From positions 585 through 11,791 of the forward strand of contig DBDQ01000093.1 of NCBI GenBank assembly GCA_002293665.1: 11,207 nt of DNA, in the 5' to 3' direction. The translations under genes and the position numbers were made by a program. This document shows, in pieces, positions 8,900-11,207 of the stretch (position 1 is its first letter; each line of letters starts with the position of its first letter). The DNA is from Alistipes sp. UBA928. Its GTDB lineage: Bacteria; Bacteroidota; Bacteroidia; Bacteroidales; Rikenellaceae. A model generated the notes under the pieces. It saw only the letters and a list, made by a program, of their open reading frames with translations, was not told the origin of the DNA and did not search any database.

Positions 8900-9057
8900 A
8901 AGTGTGCCTTAATATACACTAAAGACAGTTGAGCTGTTAGATTGTACCCCATTAATAACGAAATTATGCACTATATGCTACAAATATCGTGGTTTTTGGG
9001 ATCCTTAGTATCGATTTTGACCGACCGGACACAGGCGACCTCTTGTTCCTTGGGTTT

Positions 9058-9090
9058 TGTCTATTATCAAACAAAAATTGTCCGCTTTCT
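9058..9090 (+). promoter_or_regulatory. Pair of 12-bp direct repeats upstream of NVEALA promoter (putative activator site, copy 1)
   Basis: TGTCTATTATCA (9058-9069) and TGTCCGCTTTCT (9079-9090) start 21 bp apart, two helical turns. With the two sites at 11000 and 11021 they fit the shared pattern TGTC-Y-R-N-T-W-T-C-W. The second repeat starts 36 bp before the TAnnTTTG element, and the downstream copy has exactly the same distances. Two direct repeats about 21-22 bp apart are typical for dimeric activators of the LytTR class (AgrA, ComE). Assignment to that class is inference, and no such regulator is encoded in the window. An overlapping inverted repeat, TTTTGT with ACAAAA (9055-9060 and 9071-9076), is also present. 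Confidence 0.6.
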
Positions 9091-9114
9091 ACATTCGTTT
9101 GTGTGCCGGTCTCT

Positions 9115-9122
9115 TAATTTTG
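9115..9122 (+). promoter_or_regulatory. -7 promoter element of the NVEALA operon
   Basis: TAATTTTG followed by C matches the Bacteroidetes -7 consensus TAnnTTTG perfectly. The expected -33 TTTG is not at the right distance; the nearest TTTG (9098-9101) leaves only 13 bases. This suits a promoter that depends on an activator bound at the repeats just upstream. The predicted start site near 9128 would give a leader of roughly 145 bases before the ATG at 9276. Confidence 0.65.
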
Positions 9123-9189
9123 CTTGTGGAACTATTTACGCTAAATGTGATTGCCTATGAAATCTACGGGGAGACACGTATTCAGCAGT

Positions 9190-9249
9190 TCCGCCCGACT
9201 CGACGAAATTTTGAATAAGCCGAACTCTTCGCCGGCTATTTTGCGAAGG
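9190..9249 (+). repeat. 60-bp conserved leader block, copy 1, with H-type pseudoknot potential
   Basis: This block matches 11148-11207 at 58 of 60 positions and ends 26 bases before the NVEALA start codon. Its second half can form two interlocking stems. GCCG (9219-9222) pairs with CGGC (9233-9236), and CTTCGC (9227-9232) pairs with GCGAAG (9243-9248). The connecting loops are AACT (4 bases), none, and TATTTT (6 bases), which is the standard geometry of an H-type pseudoknot. Both differences between the copies fall outside the stems (9217, and 9225 in the first loop). It should lie in the 5' untranslated RNA. Its function is unknown; control of translation or of RNA stability is a reasonable inference. 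Confidence 0.65.
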
Positions 9250-9275
9250 AAAAGTTTAACTTAAAAAAATCAACT

Positions 9276-9551
9276 ATGAAAAAAAGAATCATTATGGGCC
9301 TCACCGGCCTCGTCGTTATGGCCGCTGCTATCACCGCAACACTCACCACCGTTAACGGAACCTCTAACGATTCCGGCCTCCTTTCCCAAAACCTTGAGGC
9401 GCTAACTAACGGTGAAAACGCAGAAAAACATGTAAAACTTGTCGATCAAGGATCGCGGTTTGTTTACGATGAGCATGGTCAATATGTTTATAAGGTTTGG
9501 TGTTATTGCTATGGAATTGGAGAAGGAACTCTGGATTGTCCATGTTATTAG
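9276..9551 (+). CDS. NVEALA-family secreted peptide precursor
   Basis: This is a 91-residue protein of the Bacteroidetes NVEALA family, small exported peptides of unknown function. The N-terminus MKKRIIMGLTGLVVMAAAITATLTTV is a signal or membrane segment (about 1-26). The family motif appears as QNLEALTNGE (38-47), a variant of NVEALA with Val to Leu and the last Ala to Thr. The tail is short and Cys-containing, with two CxC pairs in CYCYG (76-80) and CPCY (88-91). These could form disulfides in the periplasm or bind metal. The chosen ATG follows an A-rich stretch typical of Bacteroidetes starts and lies directly after the conserved leader block. A 14-bp hairpin follows, then a beta-propeller lipoprotein gene, the usual type of neighbour for this family. 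Its role is not known. Confidence 0.85.
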   Translation: MKKRIIMGLTGLVVMAAAITATLTTVNGTSNDSGLLSQNLEALTNGENAEKHVKLVDQGSRFVYDEHGQYVYKVWCYCYGIGEGTLDCPCY

Positions 9552-9558
9552 AACACAG

Positions 9559-9590
9559 AAGTCAGGGAAGATTTGAATCTTCCCTGACTT
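9559..9590 (+). terminator. 14-bp perfect hairpin between NVEALA and propeller genes
   Basis: AAGTCAGGGAAGAT (9559-9572) pairs perfectly with 9577-9590 around the loop TTGA. It begins 8 bases after the NVEALA stop. No T tract follows (ACAATCAT), so it is probably not a full intrinsic terminator. More likely it protects the 3' end of an NVEALA transcript or causes partial attenuation, giving more peptide than propeller protein. Confidence 0.6.
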
Positions 9591-9614
9591 ACAATCATCT
9601 AAAATCAGATATCT

Positions 9615-10784
9615 ATGAATGTGAAAAGGGCTATGTTGTTGTGGGTTCTGTTAGCCACGGTTGCTTGTGCTGAAAAACAGCCAAACAATGCAGATGTTCT
9701 GACTATACGGGTTCAAGTGGCTAACGATGCTGTTGAAAACCCGTTTACGTACTCCCATTATGTAATACTCAACACCCCCGACAATGTAATAATGGGGGAA
9801 ATAAAAAAAGTGCAAATCATTGGAGGTAATATATATATATCCGATAATCAGCAACGATCTATTTTATGTTTTGACCTTCATGGGAATTTTTTAAATCATC
9901 TAAACAGGCAAGGGCGTTCGGATAGGGAATATGTTCGTATAGAAGATTTTGAGGTCAATCCGGACAGCACCATATGCGTGTTTGACAGCGATCAGAAAAA
10001 GATCGTAATGTACGATTCCAATGGAAACTTCATGAATTCCCTACATAGCATCAATGGGGCCGCGTTTAAAATGCTGAAGGATGGTTTAATCGCTTATAAT
10101 CGTGGAAATGGAGTTGCTTCTGTTGATAAAGATACTGATCAATTATTTTTCAATTATGCTTGTGCCCGAGGTAAAGATGTCGAAATCAATGCTGTCCCTT
10201 TCGATGATGCATTAGAAGGCAGAAGGTTTTTCTGGGGGCAGACAAAAAACTTTTTTTTCGAATGGGATCGGGAGTTATTTATGTCATCGATGCTGAACAA
10301 TACAATTTTCAAGATATCCAAGCAAAATGGACAAATAGAACCCTATGTTGTATTTGATATCGAGAACGGGAGTCGTGTAAACAGCAGCGGAGAGGAGTTA
10401 TTGCAATTCGCCGACGATGTTATGAATGGCAATTCGGCGTCGCCACCATATAATTTTCAAAAGAACAAGAGATTGATGATGATCATGTATAACTACAACC
10501 TACAGCCGCATACGTTTGTATATGATGCAGAGACCGGTATGAGTATAAACGGGATCGTGTCTTTCAATAAATACGGACTTCCTTTTTTACCCATTTCATA
10601 TGTGGACTCGGACGATACTGGTAAAATAATAACGTTGCTGGAGCCCTACGATATCCCATTGTTTTTAAATTTGGCAAAAAAGAATGGACTTGATTCTTCC
10701 ATACTTGAAGAGTTGCAGCAAAAGACCAATGAAAATGACAATACCATACTTGTCTTCAATGATTGGCCGGTGTCTCTGCAATAA
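9615..10784 (+). CDS. 6-bladed beta-propeller lipoprotein
   Basis: This 389-residue protein resembles the Bacteroidetes 6-bladed beta-propeller (NHL/BF3164-like) lipoproteins. Residues 1-17 form a signal peptide, and Cys18 in ATVACAEKQ is the likely acylated residue, though Thr at -3 makes the lipobox imperfect. Blade repeats are visible at 66-95 (VQIIGGNIYISDNQQRSILC then FDLHGNFLNH) and 107-141 (VRIEDFEVNP, then ICVFDSDQKKIVMYDSNGNF), with the recurrent pattern IYI-x-D, I-x-x-FD-x-x-G-x-F. The end, DNTILVFNDW, resembles the usual closing strand of the family. It lies 63 bases after the NVEALA gene across a hairpin and is probably in the same operon. Genes of this type commonly accompany NVEALA genes, so it may bind, process or anchor the peptide. 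That role is inference. Its base composition is visibly more AT-rich than the PUL to the left. Confidence 0.85.
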   Translation: MNVKRAMLLWVLLATVACAEKQPNNADVLTIRVQVANDAVENPFTYSHYVILNTPDNVIMGEIKKVQIIGGNIYISDNQQRSILCFDLHGNFLNHLNRQGRSDREYVRIEDFEVNPDSTICVFDSDQKKIVMYDSNGNFMNSLHSINGAAFKMLKDGLIAYNRGNGVASVDKDTDQLFFNYACARGKDVEINAVPFDDALEGRRFFWGQTKNFFFEWDRELFMSSMLNNTIFKISKQNGQIEPYVVFDIENGSRVNSSGEELLQFADDVMNGNSASPPYNFQKNKRLMMIMYNYNLQPHTFVYDAETGMSINGIVSFNKYGLPFLPISYVDSDDTGKIITLLEPYDIPLFLNLAKKNGLDSSILEELQQKTNENDNTILVFNDWPVSLQ

Positions 10785-10796
10785 CTACATTATAAT

Positions 10797-10925
10797 ATGA
10801 GAATAATAGTTGCGATATGCGTTCTGTTTTGGCCTCGTGTAAGCAAACGAGGCTGGAACGCGTCGGTAATGGTCGAAGGTCAACTTATGCCGGTATTCAT
10901 GAATGTCCCCACGAACGATCCTTAG
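10797..10925 (+). CDS. Possible 42-residue small protein (weak)
   Basis: An ATG 12 bases after the propeller stop opens a 42-codon frame ending in TAG just before the terminator. It begins MRIIVAICVLFW, a short hydrophobic stretch, and continues without recognisable motifs. No family is recognised. It overlaps a hairpin at 10832-10853. It could be chance, a decayed gene end, or a small exported peptide; its position between an operon gene and its terminator is the only positive sign. Confidence 0.15.
   Translation: MRIIVAICVLFWPRVSKRGWNASVMVEGQLMPVFMNVPTNDP
10832..10853 (+). other. Small hairpin upstream of the terminator
   Basis: GCCTCGT (10832-10838) pairs with ACGAGGC (10847-10853) around an 8-base loop. 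No T run follows, so it is not an intrinsic terminator by itself. It may stabilise the 3' end of the propeller transcript, or be incidental. Confidence 0.35.
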
Positions 10926-10929
10926 GTTA

Positions 10930-10973
10930 TACCCTACAAAAGGCCTCATATGCTTGAGGCCTTTTGCGGGGTA
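10930..10973 (+). terminator. Intrinsic terminator of the NVEALA-propeller operon
   Basis: AAAAGGCCTCA (10938-10948) pairs perfectly with TGAGGCCTTTT (10955-10965) around a 6-base loop. Flanking bases 10930-10937 and 10966-10973 add most of a further eight pairs, with one mismatch and one wobble. The stem's own TTTT gives the U run on plus, and its AAAA would do the same on minus. It separates the first unit from the second leader module at 10997. Confidence 0.8.
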
Positions 10974-10999
10974 TCGTAGTTGTGATTTTTAAGGATTTT

Positions 11000-11032
11000 T
11001 GTCTGATTTCAAACAAAAAATGTCTATTATCA
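11000..11032 (+). promoter_or_regulatory. Pair of 12-bp direct repeats (putative activator site, copy 2)
   Basis: TGTCTGATTTCA (11000-11011) and TGTCTATTATCA (11021-11032) start 21 bp apart. The second is identical to the first repeat of copy 1 (9058-9069). An inverted repeat TTTTTGT with ACAAAAA overlaps the region, as in copy 1. The 28 bases from 10997 match those from 9055 at 24 positions. The sequence between the second repeat and the -7 element is not conserved, which sets the repeats apart as the functional part. Confidence 0.6.
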
Positions 11033-11056
11033 TAGCCCTGTTAATGGATGTGTTCT

Positions 11057-11064
11057 TAGTTTTG
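11057..11064 (+). promoter_or_regulatory. -7 promoter element of a second NVEALA-type unit
   Basis: TAGTTTTG followed by C matches TAnnTTTG. It begins 36 bp after the start of the second direct repeat, exactly as at 9115. No TTTG lies at the usual -33 position. It should drive a transcript that leaves the window on the right. Confidence 0.6.
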
Positions 11065-11147
11065 CGGCGTGGAAATACACCCCAAAACCGCACGTTGCCT
11101 ATGAAAAAACCGCTATTCCGGTAGTGCTGAGAGATGATCGGCAATGC

Positions 11148-11207
11148 TCCGCCCGACTCGACGAAATTTTGAATTAGCCGAATTCTTCGCCGGCTATTTT
11201 GCGAAGG
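11148..11207 (+). repeat. 60-bp conserved leader block, copy 2
   Basis: Identical to 9190-9249 except for two substitutions (11175 and 11183), and cut off only by the window end. Both potential pseudoknot stems are intact: 11177-11180 with 11191-11194, and 11185-11190 with 11201-11206. By analogy with copy 1, a start codon for a second small NVEALA-like gene is expected about 27 bases beyond the edge. No gene lies between 10926 and the window end. Confidence 0.7.

Larger units (their letters stand above)
8900..9275. promoter_or_regulatory. Divergent intergenic region between ECF sigma gene and NVEALA gene
   Basis: These 376 bases separate two divergent transcripts. The right part holds the repeats, promoter and structured leader of the NVEALA gene, listed separately. 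The left part (8900-9054) is AT-rich. On the minus strand it has only a near-match -7 element, TAATTTCG (complement of 8959-8966), with a TTTG at 8981-8984 that is too close (14 bases) to be a normal -33 box. The promoter of the sigma gene is therefore not securely located. No convincing protein is encoded here. Confidence 0.6.

Noticed and set aside
8981..8988. Minus-strand GATATTTG as the -7 element of the sigma gene
   Set aside because: It misses the first consensus base and has no TTTG at a suitable upstream distance, so it was not listed as a promoter.
9055..9076. Inverted repeat TTTTGT/ACAAAA as the main operator
   Set aside because: It is present in both modules, but low-complexity A/T arms make it likely by chance. 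The direct repeats explain more of the conserved bases and the fixed spacing.
8942..9160. 72-codon plus-strand frame in the intergenic region
   Set aside because: It would need a TTG start, has no recognisable motif, and runs through the direct repeats and the -7 element, which explain the conservation better.
9157..9264. 35-codon upstream frame beginning MKSTGRHVF that runs through the leader block
   Set aside because: In the second module the same ATGAAA start stops after 7 codons, and the block's reading frame is broken by an in-frame TAG created by one of its two substitutions. The block is therefore conserved as nucleic acid, not protein. A short regulatory leader peptide remains possible but unsupported.
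9190..11207. Leader blocks as ends of a mobile element or attachment sites
   Set aside because: They are direct repeats flanking a complete operon but no integrase or transposase is present, and each copy carries its own promoter and repeats. A duplicated regulatory leader is the simpler reading.
8900..11207. CRISPR array, tRNA or rRNA genes
   Set aside because: No regularly spaced repeat series, cloverleaf or rRNA-like sequence was seen by eye in this region or elsewhere in the window.

Overview
The window looks like chromosomal DNA from a gut-type Bacteroidales species. It carries a SusC/SusD pair with a sigma/anti-sigma switch, a Bacteroidetes-style -7 promoter element (TAnnTTTG), A-rich start regions in place of Shine-Dalgarno sites, and an NVEALA-type peptide gene. 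The left 8.9 kb is clearly GC-rich (38 of 60 bases at 5041-5100), which would fit a lineage such as Alistipes/Rikenellaceae. The genus is an inference, not something the sequence proves.

Positions 1-8899, all on the minus strand, form a polysaccharide utilization locus (PUL). In transcription order it holds an ECF sigma factor (8327-8899), a FecR-type anti-sigma factor (7252-8322), a SusC-like TonB-dependent transporter with an N-terminal STN signalling domain (3671-7195), a SusD-like surface lipoprotein (1655-3655), a strong intrinsic terminator (1578-1624), and a glycoside hydrolase family 2 beta-galactosidase-like enzyme. The enzyme gene starts at 1538 and runs off the left edge. By analogy with FecA-FecR-FecI and ECF-controlled Bacteroides PULs, a glycan bound by SusCD would be sensed through the STN domain by FecR. 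FecR would then release the sigma factor to drive susCD. The hydrolase gene has its own good -7 promoter element directly behind the terminator.

Positions 8900-11207 read on the plus strand and are more AT-rich (22 GC of 60 at 10141-10200). A 91-residue NVEALA-family secreted peptide (9276-9551) is followed by a 14-bp hairpin and then a predicted 6-bladed beta-propeller lipoprotein (9615-10784), closed by a strong terminator (10930-10973). The NVEALA gene is preceded by a leader module. This has two 12-bp direct repeats 21 bp apart, a TAnnTTTG -7 element 36 bp after the start of the second repeat, and a 60-bp block just before the start codon that can fold as an H-type pseudoknot. The whole module recurs at 10997-11207 with the same repeat and promoter spacing and 58 of 60 identities in the leader block. 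A second NVEALA-type unit therefore probably begins just past the right edge.

The most unusual content is this duplicated regulatory module: a probable activator-dependent promoter plus a conserved structured 5' leader in front of small exported Cys-rich peptides of unknown function.
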